Positions 33,941 to 46,078 of a DNA stretch of 64,000 bases are shown piece by piece. Location of the stretch: NCBI GenBank assembly GCA_001939145.1, contig LSRX01000469.1:62001-126000 (forward strand), read 5' to 3'. Under the pieces are notes generated by a model. The model was not told the DNA's origin and did not search any database. It saw only the letters and a program-made list of their open reading frames with translations. How positions within the stretch are numbered: the stretch's first letter is position 1; the number at the start of each line of letters is the position of its first letter. The translations under genes and the position numbers were made by a program. The stretch is from Symbiodinium microadriaticum. Taxonomy: Eukaryota; Sar; Dinophyceae; Suessiales; Symbiodiniaceae.

Positions 33941-36900
33941 ATAGAATTTCTGGAGAAGTATGAACTTTCTTGTGATATGTTATGGGGTTCCTCCGATAAG
34001 TTTCCGTGGGTCATGACTCGTAGCCGTGTTTTGCACAAGCATCCCTCGTCACGTCAACAAGCAAGCCAGGACTCCAAGACGCTTCGACATGGTTCCCACC
34101 CCCCACCCAGGGATTTGCCCTCTTCAGGGTCGGCAAGGTGTCGAGCGGCATTGCTTTACTGCATAAACTGTGCCGTGACTTTGGGACTTGAGGCCTTTGG
34201 CAGTGTTGACGGCATGCTCCACATCCCAGGGCGGTTTCGTGTTGGGAGAAAGGATACAGCGTGCCGCATTCGAACTTCATACAACGCAAAGACAGCCCCG
34301 CAACAGAAACGGAGTATATCAAGGGAGAGAGCTTTCACGTTAGTTGTCTTGGGGTTTCGAGTTCCAGCTGCTGGACAGTCCTCCGACACGCCTTCACGGT
34401 AGTTGAAGCTGCGCCACTCTGCCTCAGATGGTGGCCGAAAGTGTTCAAGACTTAAGAACCCTCTTTCGCAGACCAGAGTTTGACATTCTTAGTTCTCCCT
34501 ACCCCGATGTGGGCTCAACAAGGACTGGTCCTGCACTCTACCATTGCGATGTTAGCATCCCAGACATACGGGGTTCCCGTCCGAAATTCAAGAGCTCGGA
34601 GCAAACTCACCTAAAAACTCAAACAAGGAAATTTACGAAACTCAGATAACAGTTTTCGACGGAAACTCAGTAATGTTCACAGAGTTCAGATAAAACTCAG
34701 AAAAAAAACTGAATACTCAACGAAAAGTCAATAAAATTGAATAGACAATCTGAGAAAACTCGAAACATGTTCCAACACATGAATCTGGAAAAGGACATAA
34801 ACAGCACTGTTAAGAACCTCGTGTAAACCGCGAAAAAACTCAACAACTAAAATTCAGAACAAGATTCAAAATAGACTCAAAACCCGAGTAAAGCTCAGAG
34901 CACACCCGTCATAAGGTTTGTATGCGAGTTCCAGTCGGTTTTTTGTGCTATGTTTTGAGTTTATTTGGAGTTTTCTTTGAATTTTTCTGCGAGCGCATTC
35001 TGGTCTGAGCGTTCGCCGAGTGTTTTCTGAGTTTCCTGTCAGTTTCCTGTGAGTCCTGTTTTGGAGCATTGGATTCGGCTGAGTTTTTGGCTGAACACTG
35101 GTTTGAGTATTTTTTGAGTTTCCGCTGAGTTCTTTCCGTGTGTTTTGAACAAACCCATGAAAATCCTTCTGTGGGGATGCTAACATCACAACTCTACCAG
35201 CTGTGTTGGGTGCCTGGGGTTTAGGGTGTATCGAAGGTCTTGGGTTCAGGGTTTCAGCGGCTACTTACGAGGTTACCAACATGAACTCTTAAATATAGGG
35301 GGCCTTAATACATAGAATAAGGTTTTGGAGTATGTTATACTATAATGATAACAAGGGAGCTCACAACAGTGTTGGTAATTGTTTAGGCCGCTCTCTTGTC
35401 AAGCAATGCTGCATCCTGAAGAAACGCCATCGTCGCTTCCCATGCCTGACAGGCACGCGCCGGACGAGTCCACCGAATGGGGAAGTGCATTTCCGAAATT
35501 GGCAGTACCTGATGTATGTATCTGCTAGACCACGGGTCTCAGTACTACCTAGGGTCTGTCTTGCAGGAGTTCGCCGCACCTATTTTCAGAAACTCCGGCC
35601 GGCCCTTCGAGTTTTTGACCGTCGCAAGGCCGGATTTACTTCGCCATCTCACGACATGTCAGAGGCGGTTGCGAGTTCGGATGCCAGTCGCACGGTGGAG
35701 CTTGCACAGATTTCCCATGCCATCACCGGCAGCGGCGTCCGTCCACGGCTTTGTTGGAATGAAGCAGTATCAAAGTCAACTTCTGATCGCAACTTCCCCC
35801 TTTCCGTGCTAGATTTCAGAGAAGCCTGAAGCATGCACCCTTTGGCTTGGGTGCGGTGAACACCTGGGATTTCACGGCATCGGCTTCATGCGCAGTGCAG
35901 AACTTCGACGTCACAAGTCGCCCAAGCAATGTGCTGCACTGGGCACCCCTCGTATTGCTGGGGCGCCTCAGGACGACTCGCAAAGGGGAGCTTCAGAAAA
36001 TTCAGGACCCTTGATGCAAGCCCAAAATGATCATTTTCAGATCCCAAACCCCAAGGGGAGCTGCTTTAAAAGAAACCCCTCCGACTGCAAGAACAGCTGT
36101 CAATGAGCTGCCCTGAACCTCGACAGTACAGGGATTACATCCAACTACCAAGACATCTGCAGACTTGCTTCTTCAGCAGCATCTGCCTGAATTCCCTACA
36201 GCATTTCATTACAAGACTCTGATGGTTGAAGGTGGGTAAACCTAACCCCAAACCCTACACCACCCTTAAAATAAGGGAACAAAGCTCTCAACCCTAAACG
36301 TAAACCAAACTAGAAACTTTGGGGGTGAAGCCTCCGTCATGAGGTTGGCCACCAACTGTCGCGCTTTCGGCGGATCTCGAAGGAGCCATCGCCAGTCCTT
36401 CCCAGCAGCCGGGCTTTCGATTTCGGCGCTCGCAACTCGGACAATCCAGGCGAGGCATGTGGCTAGAGGTTGGCTGAGTGAAACTATAATCCCTGCCTGG
36501 CGACAACGGGCAGCACCCCAGTACACATATACAAATCTGCTAAGAAGAGAGAGTCTTCTGCAAGCTCGACTAGTTACAACACGTGGGGGGGCAGGAGGAC
36601 ATCACCAAATAGAAATCTTCAGGCTTTCAGCTTCAAACACGTAATACAGATATCTTTTTTGAGGACATGGAGTTACAAAGCTTTCGATTTGGGGTTGTGG
36701 GGTCTTGGGGACACTGAACCTTTCTGGGTTTCCTTCCACAAGGTCAAGGATCCTACCACCTACGGTCATACTAAATACTTGCTGAGCCTTTCCGGGTTTC
36801 CTTCCAAAAAGATCCTACCACCCACAATCATATTAAATAGATAGGATCGCTTAGTTCCTGCATCTCCAGCCTAGGAACACTCACTATCGGAATCTTCACA

Positions 36901-37743
36901 AAACTCAAGCTAGCCTGACCTGAAGAAGCACCGGAAAATCTGATAGCCACCCAGGTCCAAAGCTATCGACAGTGGAGGCAGCTGATCTCTGCCCCAGACG
37001 GTCCCGGACGTAGTGGCTTGTTGGCAAGGCATTCAGATGGCAAGAAGACATGGAAAGCCTTCCAGAAGGAGTGGAGCATAGGGTCTTGTAACATGGCTGA
37101 AGCAGTCACGTCTTCGTCCGTGGGCTAGATTGAAAAACTGTTTAGGAAGCTTTCGTCGTAAGGTTTGGAACGAGAGTTAGACCCAAGGATGCTCTAATGA
37201 AGTTCGACTAAGGTGGTTTTCTTCTGGTAGACATGTTTTCCCCGGGTAAATTACAGGATACGAATGCCGAAGGCAGCCAGTCAGCCATCCACAAACGGAC
37301 AGCACTTCCTCAGCAAGCCTGAGCAATGCGTCCAAATTCTGGAAAGCAGCAAGTCATCGTAGACAATGACATCCGGCGTCTGTCGGCGGAGTGAGATCGT
37401 CAACGGGAACCTCTGCCGATCAGAAGGACCAGGAGGCCGACTATTGGCTTTGGGACTTGTGCAGAAGGTCCAGTGCCTCCTGTGCAGTTTCTCTTGCGCG
37501 ATGCGTTCTTCCGGTCACCAAGCACTCTCGTACCCACATCCCTGGAGGCGCGAAAGCTGGTCATATGTGCATGAGCCCTACAGAGACAGAGAGCATCTGT
37601 CTTGTGCGCGGTGTGACTTTCCGGGTGCTCGTGTTCGGAGCATAGAGTCTGCTTGCATAAGGCATCCACTTCGTAGTGCGCTCAATGCCGAAGACAAAGC
37701 CCATGAGGACGTTCCTGAGCGGCATGCCTAAAGAAGCACTACC
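33941..37743. other. Long stretch without recognised gene
   Basis: From 34,600 to 35,160 the sequence is rich in short AACTCA/TGAGTT repeats: AACTCAG-like units on the left half and their complement TGAGTTT on the right half, giving a weak long inverted repeat. Dispersed-motif copy at 36,433-36,455. Open frames (e.g. 35,332-35,829 plus) are not convincing. Confidence 0.45.
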
Positions 37744-38277
37744 TTACTTCGGGTCTAAGGCTTCAACGAAAGACTCAACTGGATTTATGTCCTTGCCTGT
37801 GTTACTTATTTGCTTCAATAACAAAGAGTGCAACCGACGGCAACAGAACCGGGAAGAGCTGCCCATTTGCTGTAGGGCACGCTTGCCCATATCAGCTGTC
37901 AGAAAGGCTCGTGTAGTCGAGCTCTTCATGAGCGCCGTGCTCACTCGCATGCATGTAACTTTGCCCTTGACACACCAAGAAGCTAACAAAATCCCATCCG
38001 GAAGCAAAACGTGTTTGACCAGTGGCTCCGTCTGCGTCACTGGAACCGATTCGAGCTGTGCCCCACCTCGGATGGGAGCAACCCGTTTTCGAACCTCCGA
38101 ACCCTGCAGCAAGAACATCAGGGACAATGGATAACGGGACTGGCCGGGGTTGAAGGTGGAAGCCGCTAGAACCTCAACCCTAAACCAACCTTCATGATGT
38201 GATTCGGTTGCGAGCACAAGGTTTAAGTGTCGCCCCAGCTGGCGTAAAGTCGCCAAAAGCCCTGCGGCACACGGCAT
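37744..38277 (-). CDS. Open frame of unknown nature
   Basis: 177 codons from ATG. The part LVKHVLLPDGILLASWCVKG and the following Ser/Thr and Leu-rich residues look more protein-like than the surroundings, but the opposite strand is open over most of the same interval (37,676-38,134), so the strand is uncertain. No family recognised and no duplicate in the window. Confidence 0.2.
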   Translation of the reverse strand: MPCAAGLLATLRQLGRHLNLVLATESHHEGWFRVEVLAASTFNPGQSRYPLSLMFLLQGSEVRKRVAPIRGGAQLESVPVTQTEPLVKHVLLPDGILLASWCVKGKVTCMRVSTALMKSSTTRAFLTADMGKRALQQMGSSSRFCCRRLHSLLLKQISNTGKDINPVESFVEALDPK

Positions 38278-38470
38278 GGGAGTGAAGTCACCCCAGGCAG
38301 GGTGATGTCAGCCCCACAAGAGCTCAACTTTGGCCATTTCGCAAGGGCACATGCATTTTTGGAGTGTTCGCGGCTTGCACCCAGAATGCCGCGGTGCCCT
38401 GCGCACGATGGGTTGAGAAGCCTCATTAGTGCAAGAACACACAGGATTAGACGCTGAAACCCCTGTGTCG

Positions 38471-39301
38471 ATGTTGATTGTCTCTCCAAGTCGCCCCCTT
38501 TCAATTGTCAGGATGCATCGCGGACGCTGGGGTTCAAGAGCTCTTCTTCGCAATGTCTATTGTAGAATACATCTCCGCACCGAGTCTGCCAGCGGCTGCT
38601 TTTTCTTGTCGCGGGAATCGAGCGTTGATTGCGCACCGAGCAATGATCTTGGTTTACGCCCGCGCGAGCTTGCGCGAGCACTGCGCGACCTCCAACCTTA
38701 CAGTACCCCGACCAACCGGCTGAAAAAACCTGGTACCCGGCACACACGCTCGAGACACACATCAGTTCAACACAACACTTCAAAACCAGCCATTCCCCAG
38801 GCAGACGCTCGATTTCGCAAGCACCCACGCAAGAAACACATGAGTGGCATCGCATCGAACGGCAAACCAAAACCAGCCATTCCCGATGTAGACGCTCGAT
38901 TTCGTAAGCACCTGCTCAAGAAACAAATCAACGGCAGCAAGCCGAAACCAGCCAATTCCCATGTAGACGCTCGATTCTGCGACCGGCCGCTGAAGAAACA
39001 CATCAGTGGCATCGCAGCAAACAGCAAATCAACACCAGCTATTCCCCGTGTAAACGCTCGAGTACGCAAGCACCAACTCGAGACACAAGTGGCAACGCAC
39101 AAACTATCCAAGCTCAAGGAAAGACCGTGCACAGTAATGGATCGCGCAGAAACTACAGACTGGATGGGGAAACACCATATGATAGAGGTATTGAAAATCA
39201 GCCCAAACCCTGCAGTACATGGGGTCGGGGCGACTCTGCCCCGGCCGGGACGACTTAAACCTACCGCTAGTACCACTCGGCTACGACTAATCGCTCGTTG
39301 A
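38471..39301 (+). CDS. Open frame with four internal repeats of basic peptide
   Basis: From the ATG at 38471 the frame runs 276 codons. Residues around 105-215 are four tandem copies of a unit of about 26-29 residues containing KPAIP.(V/A)DARFRKH..KK. The second unit is 9 bases shorter, so the indel keeps the frame. The product would be very basic (Lys, Arg, His), with no signal peptide. The opposite strand (38,767-39,276) is also open over the repeats with a Cys/Phe/Leu-rich product, so either strand, or neither, may be coding. Confidence 0.25.
   Translation: MLIVSPSRPLSIVRMHRGRWGSRALLRNVYCRIHLRTESASGCFFLSRESSVDCAPSNDLGLRPRELARALRDLQPYSTPTNRLKKPGTRHTRSRHTSVQHNTSKPAIPQADARFRKHPRKKHMSGIASNGKPKPAIPDVDARFRKHLLKKQINGSKPKPANSHVDARFCDRPLKKHISGIAANSKSTPAIPRVNARVRKHQLETQVATHKLSKLKERPCTVMDRAETTDWMGKHHMIEVLKISPNPAVHGVGATLPRPGRLKPTASTTRLRLIAR
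38779..39095. repeat. Minisatellite, four units of about 87/78/87 bases
   Basis: Units begin AAACCAGCCATTCCC and contain GACGCTCGATTTCGC and AAGAAACACAT. Starts lie near 38,780, 38,868, 38,945 and 39,030; unit 2 lacks about 9 bases. Identity between units is moderate, so it is not a recent expansion. Confidence 0.75.
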
Positions 39302-40678
39302 AGTTCCTGGTTGGATTAGCCGGCCAGCCTTGAGTTGCCACTCACAACTCGACACAGCCAGGCGATCGGGGCTTGCAGGGTTTTGGGATTCGGGATTCGG
39401 GCTTCCATTATGACTCGTAAGGCATGGTAAAACCATCGCATGCATGCCGCATCCGAAAAAACTGAACTGGGCAACCGGAGAGGGAGACCAGTGAGGAGCT
39501 ATGCAAGAGACAACACCAAGACAAGCCCAAAAAGCGCCATTTGACCTCGTCGAATGAAGAAGTCTGTGCTCGGCGTGGATGGCAGAATCCCTCTGGAGGA
39601 TAGAAGTATCCAAACTTCGACCTCACCCCAAAACCCAACACCCTGCTCTTGTCAAGTCCTCAAGTTGGTCTATCCCAAGATAAGCATCCCTCACATTGCT
39701 TCTGGGTCATGCACATGGCTCATTCTAGCAAGTCAGAGTAGTTTTTGGGGTGCCCGCAATTCTTTGCAAGATTGCAACTGCACTGAATCCACAACGAATG
39801 AAACTTTCGGCCATGGAGCAGCCCTGACATGACTTCTGCGTGTATGCGCAGGGGCGCAGGCACTGAATGCAGACCTGGTGATCAATCCAGTTCCGATGCG
39901 TCCCATCTCATTGCTATGTCCGCTTGCTTTGTTGAATTGCTTATAGACTGCCTAATCGCGTGAGTATATTAGGCATCCTGTGGTCTGTTCACAAGGCGGG
40001 TGGTTCCTGTCCATCCGTCCGCCCCAGGAACTTCGGGACAAGACGGGAGGTCCAACCACAGCTCCGGCAAAGCACCGAAATCTATGCTGCTGTAATTGCA
40101 TCGCACCAGCGATCACTTCATCCCGCAAAGACTACAGCAAAACCATCTACAAAGACTACCATTCTTAGTCTTTCTGACACTGACCATCCGGGCTCCCCGC
40201 TTTCACATCGTTGTACAAGTACCTGCAGGTGGGGATGCAATTACCCTGAACAGAGGCACATCGCCACCCGAAGGATCCAGAGCAAAAGCCCCCCATGCCT
40301 TGCCAGCGAGGTGTTCGTCGTCGCAATATGTTCGACCTGTTCATAAGGGTCGGCTGAGGGTCGAAGTCGAAGACAGAACGCATGCAGGGGTCCGCGAAAG
40401 AAGTACAGGCTATGTCTGCGGCCGATGCGAACAGGACAACTGCCAGGGGTGGCAAAGAGACCCGGTACTTGAATGTAACTTTGGGCGTAGAATTGTGTAG
40501 GGAACCTTTTGTGCGCCAAAAGTGGGTGATCACGACGTAACTGCAGATGTACTGTGAAATGCCTTCCCCGGCCAGCAGAGACCTCTGAAGCTTTGCCATC
40601 GCTTAGAGCCTGACCCCACCAGGCCTTTTTCGGGTCTGGCTTTGGTCAACGCAATACTGGGGTCGGAAAAGCGACGAA
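39302..40678. other. Stretch without recognised gene
   Basis: A degenerate copy of the dispersed ACTCGGACA motif at about 39,343-39,370. A minus-strand open frame from an ATG (40,165-40,599, 144 codons) has no recognisable features and is opposed by plus-strand open frames, so I leave it uncalled. Confidence 0.45.
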
Positions 40679-40773
40679 TACCAGCACCCCCCAAGTGCTC
40701 TTTATCAGAGCCCTTATCGTCCTTAATAGTGGGTATTTAGGGTATATTAGAGGCTAGTTCGGGGGTGCTGGTA
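40679..40773. mobile_element. MITE-like element, family H
   Basis: TA then CCAGCACCCCCCAAGTG at the left; GGGGGTGCTGG then TA at the right; about 95 bases with a TATTTAGGGTATATTAGAGG core. TA flanks again suggest Tc1/mariner-type insertion. Single copy in this window. Confidence 0.65.
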
Positions 40774-42495
40774 GTCCCCTTATGATCATACGTATTATCA
40801 TATGACAGAAACCGAATCGAATCATTAAGGTCCCTCTATTCTACCGGGGACATGCCTTGCATGGACGGTGGAGGATTGTCAAAACTGTGATGGCCAACTT
40901 AGGCTTAGGGGGATAGAATGGTTCGGCGGGCTATGAGCACAGCCATAAGCAAAGTAACTCCAAGTCGGGTACATATAACTTTCCAGCTCCACTGATGCTC
41001 CAAGAATCAGCAACAAGGTGTCTAACTAGATCGAGTTTCGGTCGCAAGTCGCGGTGTGTTGATGTTTGGGGTGTATCGCGCTGTGATATGGGTGCAAAGA
41101 ACCAGTGACGACATAAGCCAAAAGGGATCTCCCCAACTAAGCTCTTGTTGAATCCTCCATCTAAGAATCCATGCACCCTTAACCTCTATGAGTTATCGAC
41201 GATATCAAAAAAGCCGGTCTCCATGTGCACAACGTTCGGATCGCAGTGCCCAGTAGTACCGGCCTGCAAGCTACCTAGCACATGCTAGAAATCAGTATTG
41301 AGATACGAAAATGCAATACAATATGAGACAATCTATCTCCTCTCTGGCCGAGGAGCAGCACAGGAGAGTGCAGGCAGGTCCTTTTCCCACACGCATGGAA
41401 CCTCAGTTCAGCGCTGCAAGGGAAGTCTTTTGATTGGGGGGTACCTTTTCCAATGCCGAGGGTTGCCTCGGGAAAACGGCCTTTGAAGCCGGCCAGATAC
41501 CATCCGTCCGCGCCAGCGCGGATCGAACTGTCCTTTCTTATGGCTTCGGCTCGGGTGCAAGTGGAAAAGCCTTGTCATTTTGGCGTGCATTTTTGGTGGG
41601 AGGTCCTGGCCTATGCATGACTACGCCAGCTCCCGTTGGTTTAGGCTCCAAGCCGATCGTGACTCCTAGAAACTTGTGGCTCTGACCTTGTGGTGGGAAA
41701 GGATTGAGAAGGAGGTGGGGCTCTGACCAATACTTCATGAATAAAATACCCTAGAGTTCTTGAAACCAACAAGCGTCAATCAATGCAGCCGCAAGAGGGC
41801 TAGCCTGGCCTATCTCTCAAACTAGTTGCGGGGTCCTCGAAGGGCTCGATGATCTTCAAGCTGTCCTTCTCAAGCAGGTGTTGACCCTCAAAGCCAACTC
41901 TCGAAAATCCATTCGAGCTGCCTGAACCCCTCAGACATGGTTTTAATGTTAGCAAGTCTGAAAACCCTATGCGAACCTGCAAGCCCTAATTTTGGATATT
42001 CTGCTCAAACCCAGGCCCCTATACAGGTTTTTGCGTAAGCGCTTGTGCTGTTTCGGGGAACGGCCTTGGTCTGAAAACCAGGCGCTGATGTCAAAAATCC
42101 AAAAAATCCTAAGGCACCTGCGAAACCTGATTTTTTTGACATTCACACTCGGACAAGCCTGGCAAGGTCTGTAGCGATACTGGTCCAACGGTTCACTACC
42201 GTCCTGCTTGGCCCGTGTCACCACGTATGGTGGCCAGCATAAACATAACAACCGTGAGCATACAGCATGCAAATTAAAGCCCAACCACTCAGAAAACGCC
42301 GGGTCGGTCCCGAAACCCTGCCGGTCGCACCTTCTCATCAAGTCCCTTGGAACTGAACTTCCATGTGTCCTCGACATCACAGCAGGAGAAGTAAGAGTGG
42401 TCTTGGATTTCTTCTATCCAAATCCCTTATCCGCACTGCGCAAGTCTTGCCGAAACCATCGTGCCTCGGCCTTGGCCAGCTTTCCCGTTCTAATG
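40774..42495. other. Stretch without recognised gene
   Basis: Contains one 37-base copy of the dispersed CACTCGGACAAGCC motif at 42,144-42,180. No gene supported. Confidence 0.5.
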
Positions 42496-42590
42496 TAGGG
42501 GTCTTAATAATTAGAATAGGGTTTTTGGGGGTTCCTTATTCTAATTATAGTATCGTCCCCCAAAGCTTATTCAAATTAAGGCCCCTGCAT
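42496..42590. mobile_element. MITE-like palindromic element, family D, copy 1
   Basis: TAGGGGTCTTAATAATTAGA at the left and TTATTCAAATTAAGGCCCCT at the right around GTTCCTTATTCTAATTATAG. Confidence 0.75.
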
Positions 42591-43145
42591 GCCCCTTTAT
42601 TACGTTGCTGCATACACGATCGGGGGCTGTTGAAGCTGGTCAGATAAGCCAACGGCAAACCTCAACAGGATGCCCTAAGTATGATGTGATGCCCCAAACA
42701 TTCTGGGACAGCAGCGAAAGTGCTGAAGCAAAGCGGTACTGGTACAGGTTCACACGCTGTGGGCTTGCCCCTCTTTGGCATTCTCGGCTTGCCAGGTTTT
42801 TCACGGGTAAGGGGAATCCATCGCATTTCTGGCACACTCCATGCTTTGGCGAGGCTCACACATCCTACATTATCAGTGGCAAGCCATATTACAAATTTGA
42901 GTCCCATAATTTAGGCAGTGGCTGCCGCGCACTGATGTCAGTTGAATGTGGATAGCTGCCTTGGTGCACCACAGGCCCTGGTCCAGCAAAAGGTACCAGA
43001 CAAGCCGACACTGGAAACACTTGTGAGCCAAGCGTAAGAAGGCAAATCGTGCTGTGAAGCAGTGTCCTCTCCGACGCATTGGCAGACGAAGCCTCGCGAT
43101 TCCAAGATCAGCGAGTAGAGCAAAAACAGTCGCACCTAGAACCTA
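42591..43145. other. Stretch without recognised gene
   Basis: No repeat family; overlapping random open frames on both strands. Confidence 0.5.
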
Positions 43146-43236
43146 TACATAGGCTCCTTAGTAGTTCCTTTTTGGGATTACCCTATAGGATTCTAAATAT
43201 AAACCACAAGAAGGAACTACTTAGGGGCCCATGGGT
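43146..43236. mobile_element. MITE-like palindromic element, family A, copy 4 (inverted core)
   Basis: ACATAGGCTCCTTAGTAG at the left, ACTACTTAGGGGCCCATGGG then TA at the right. The core GGATTCTAAATATAAACC is the complement of copies 2, 3 and 5. Confidence 0.85.
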
Positions 43237-43965
43237 ATACACTGAAGGGAAGGGAGAAGTCTTGCAGTCGCTCATCCGCAACCTCGGCCTCGGTGTGAAA
43301 CGATCAAGCCGGGCGGCGCTGGAACCCGCAGCCCCAGGCCCCTCCCCATTTCCTTCTTTGATGCAGGCTGGAAAGTTTGCTTGAATCCTCAAGTCAATTC
43401 CGAGTTCAGTCTACATGTCTCGTTGCCACACCCCCCGGCATCACCACGACTCTTTGTGAATGCCAAGCGGCATCGCAAAGCGCTCAAAGGCTCCATCAAA
43501 TCTCATGAGCTAAACAGCTCGACGAAGTACGATCGCCAGTTTTCTGGAGCAGAGTCCCTGGAGAATTTTGTGTTAGAAGGGTAATGATATATAACAACAA
43601 TTTAATAATAATAACAACAATAACAATAAAAATAACCGATGATCGACTGGATGCGCATTGCTGTCCGTGACCTTTGATGTGTTCTCTTTCGGCGCGTGTG
43701 CTGAGATCTGATATTTTCCAGTACGCTTCAAGCGCTAAGGATGAGTGACGCCTGGCAAATCAAGGGCATGGGGCAATGCGGCGCAGGAAGCTGCATGAGC
43801 CAAGCTTTATATTGGAATGGCAGTCACTATAGGCTTTACAAACCTGGTTCAATCTGCAACGGTGTCCAGATCACACCTTGCGGCTAGACACAGGACTAGC
43901 GCCACCTTGACGGTGGAGCAGTGAAGCTACCAGTCACCCCCCTCGACTGTTTTCTCTCTGTCGCA

Positions 43966-44023
<58 letters not shown>

Positions 44024-44615
44024 ATCGTTCCAGCGGACTCAGTCGTCTGTCGGCCTCGATGCTCCTTTCGGCATAGATCCGACGACACCCCTTCTATGCA
44101 AAGTCAGGCCATGTGAGAAAGCAGTTAGCGCGCAAGAGATCTATGGTAGCTGTGAAGCGACCAGCGCCATGGCAATCCAAGGTGCAGCAAGATGTTTGGT
44201 AGCGTAAACCCTTTTACAGCACACCTGAAATCCTATTCAGCAACGGAAAGTCAAATTCAGCGGAGTTCTTTTGACTCGGATGTCATCAAACGCCGGGCAC
44301 GGCCTTTTCGACTTTGGGGCACATCTTTGCAGCCCGCCAACTCTCACAGAAAGGCTTCCAACATGACACCGCTCTTCGGGAAACGGGTGTTTGTCAAGTC
44401 CAGATGAAGACGACGTAGGAAGAGGATCTTTCGGAACACAAATTGTGTGACAGGATTTCCTGGTTGCATGTGCCGAGCCGTTTGATCTTTCGCCGCCGAT
44501 CTTTGATTATGTGCCAACGGAGGGTGCGAAGTTGAGTGCGAGGGGTACCGGCTGACATATTGGACGCTACGCACTGGCCAAATGCCGCCATGGCCCTTAT
44601 CAACATCCTTCGCTC
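43237..44615. other. Stretch with CT microsatellite, no recognised gene
   Basis: AAT/AAC-rich bases at 43,590-43,640 and the CT tract at 43,968-44,022. No gene supported. Confidence 0.5.
43968..44022. repeat. CT dinucleotide microsatellite
   Basis: (CT)n with one CG interruption. Confidence 0.9.
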
Positions 44616-44704
44616 TACCCATAGGCTCCCAAGTAGTTCCTTTTTGTGGTTTATATTTAGAATCCTATTCGGTAATCCCAAAAAGGAACTACTAAGGAGC
44701 CTAA
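44616..44704. mobile_element. MITE-like palindromic element, family A, copy 5
   Basis: TA then CCCATAGGCTCCCAAGTAG; right end GAACTACTAAGGAGCCTAAG, where the outermost GGGTA is lost. Core GTGGTTTATATTTAGAATCC. Confidence 0.85.
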
Positions 44705-44867
44705 GCATGCACTTCTTGTAGCTGCTAGAAGTCCTGGAGATTTCTCGATCTGGGCCAAGATCTGTTTGGCCCCTCGTGGTCAGGCTTTAAGACAGGCGGG
44801 TAGTCATCCCCAAAGATCGGAGCTGAATTTGCCTCTTGCTGTCTGCTTTGCAGCACCCAGAGAGCCC

Positions 44868-45013
44868 AATACCCCTTAATTAAGGAATAAACCTTAAGTC
44901 ATCATATCAAGGCCCGCATAATTTAAGGTATATTCCAAAATTAAGGAATATACCTTAAGTCATCATATCAAGGCCCCTATAATTTAAGGTATATTCCTTA
45001 ATTAAGGGGTATT
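44868..45013. mobile_element. Compound palindromic element, family E
   Basis: Perfect-looking ends AATACCCCTTAATTAAGG and CCTTAATTAAGGGGTATT. Inside, the segment AAACCTTAAGTCATCATATCAAGGCCC...TAATTTAAGGTATATTCC occurs twice in direct orientation. It is probably one element inserted into, or partly duplicated within, another. A fragment TTAAGGGGTATTGAGCTCTT at 48,949-48,968 may be a decayed copy. Confidence 0.75.
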
Positions 45014-46078
45014 GCTCTTTGGGCAGGAACTGTCGCCTCCCGACCTCCGGGCTCAGGCGCTTCTTTTCGCCCATCGAGTGCAGAGCTGGGACTAAGCTTC
45101 GCTTCTCGTGCTTATCAGACCCGGTGGAACCTCAAGGTATATATTAATATGGGTTTAGGTTAGGGAACCTCAAGGTGTATATTAATATGGGTTTTAATAG
45201 ATGCGCATATACTGGATACGGGTTTTACAAACGTACACCGTGGACACATCCGGAAATGTTGGAAAGCACTGGGGGCTGATTGCGCAAAGCCTCAAGGCTT
45301 TTGCCTTGCCACCTGCTAGAAGAGTTCGGAGGAGCTGAAAGGCTCCCAGCCAGGGTTCCTGCATAAGTCTTGCAGAAGTTTGATAGTAACAAATCCGCCT
45401 AAACCCTGCCCTAAAGCTGAAATCGTAAAGTAAAACCTGGCAGGGTTTCTTGCAGGCCTCAGGCATGCGCGTCCAGCCGGTGAAACAGCGCCAGGTGCGG
45501 AAGTGGGGCAATGAGGCCACGACTTGCATCAAGCACCCGAACCCAAATCTTCATCCCGAACCATGCAGCTCATGTCGGAACATTACACACGAAAGCGGTC
45601 GGATTGAAGGCGAATACAGGCTCGGCAGCTACTGGTACTCATGAAACGTGCGGCTTCGCGGCTTCAGCAGCTAGTCACTAGCTAGTCAAAAGAAACAAAG
45701 GATGAGGCAGTCGGCATGCCACCTTCTGCTTGGAACCCAGCCCAATGGCCACCCTCAACATCTGCCTTTGCCACATCCCACATCACAGGAGACAAACGGC
45801 CGATCTTCCAAGATGCCTCTCACCTTGCCTCTGGCTTTCAAAGGCCACGCGCCTGCACGACCAAGCAAGTGAGCAATTCTTGTCCACATGTGCGAACTGA
45901 GCCGAGCTGTGTAGGAGAGGAAGAGGTTGTCACGATACCGAGGGGCGTTCATAATCAAGGCGGGACAGGGGAAGTATTCTAGTTCTCCTTCTTGCTATAA
46001 ACCTTACTGCTATACTGCTACTATCATCGTTCAGGAAACCTGAGGAAGAGCATCAGTCATTTTTTGAGGCTTCTACAT
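45014..46078. other. Stretch without recognised gene
   Basis: A direct duplication at 45,128-45,192 (GGAACCTCAAGGTATATATT repeated after about 35 bases). No gene supported. Confidence 0.5.
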
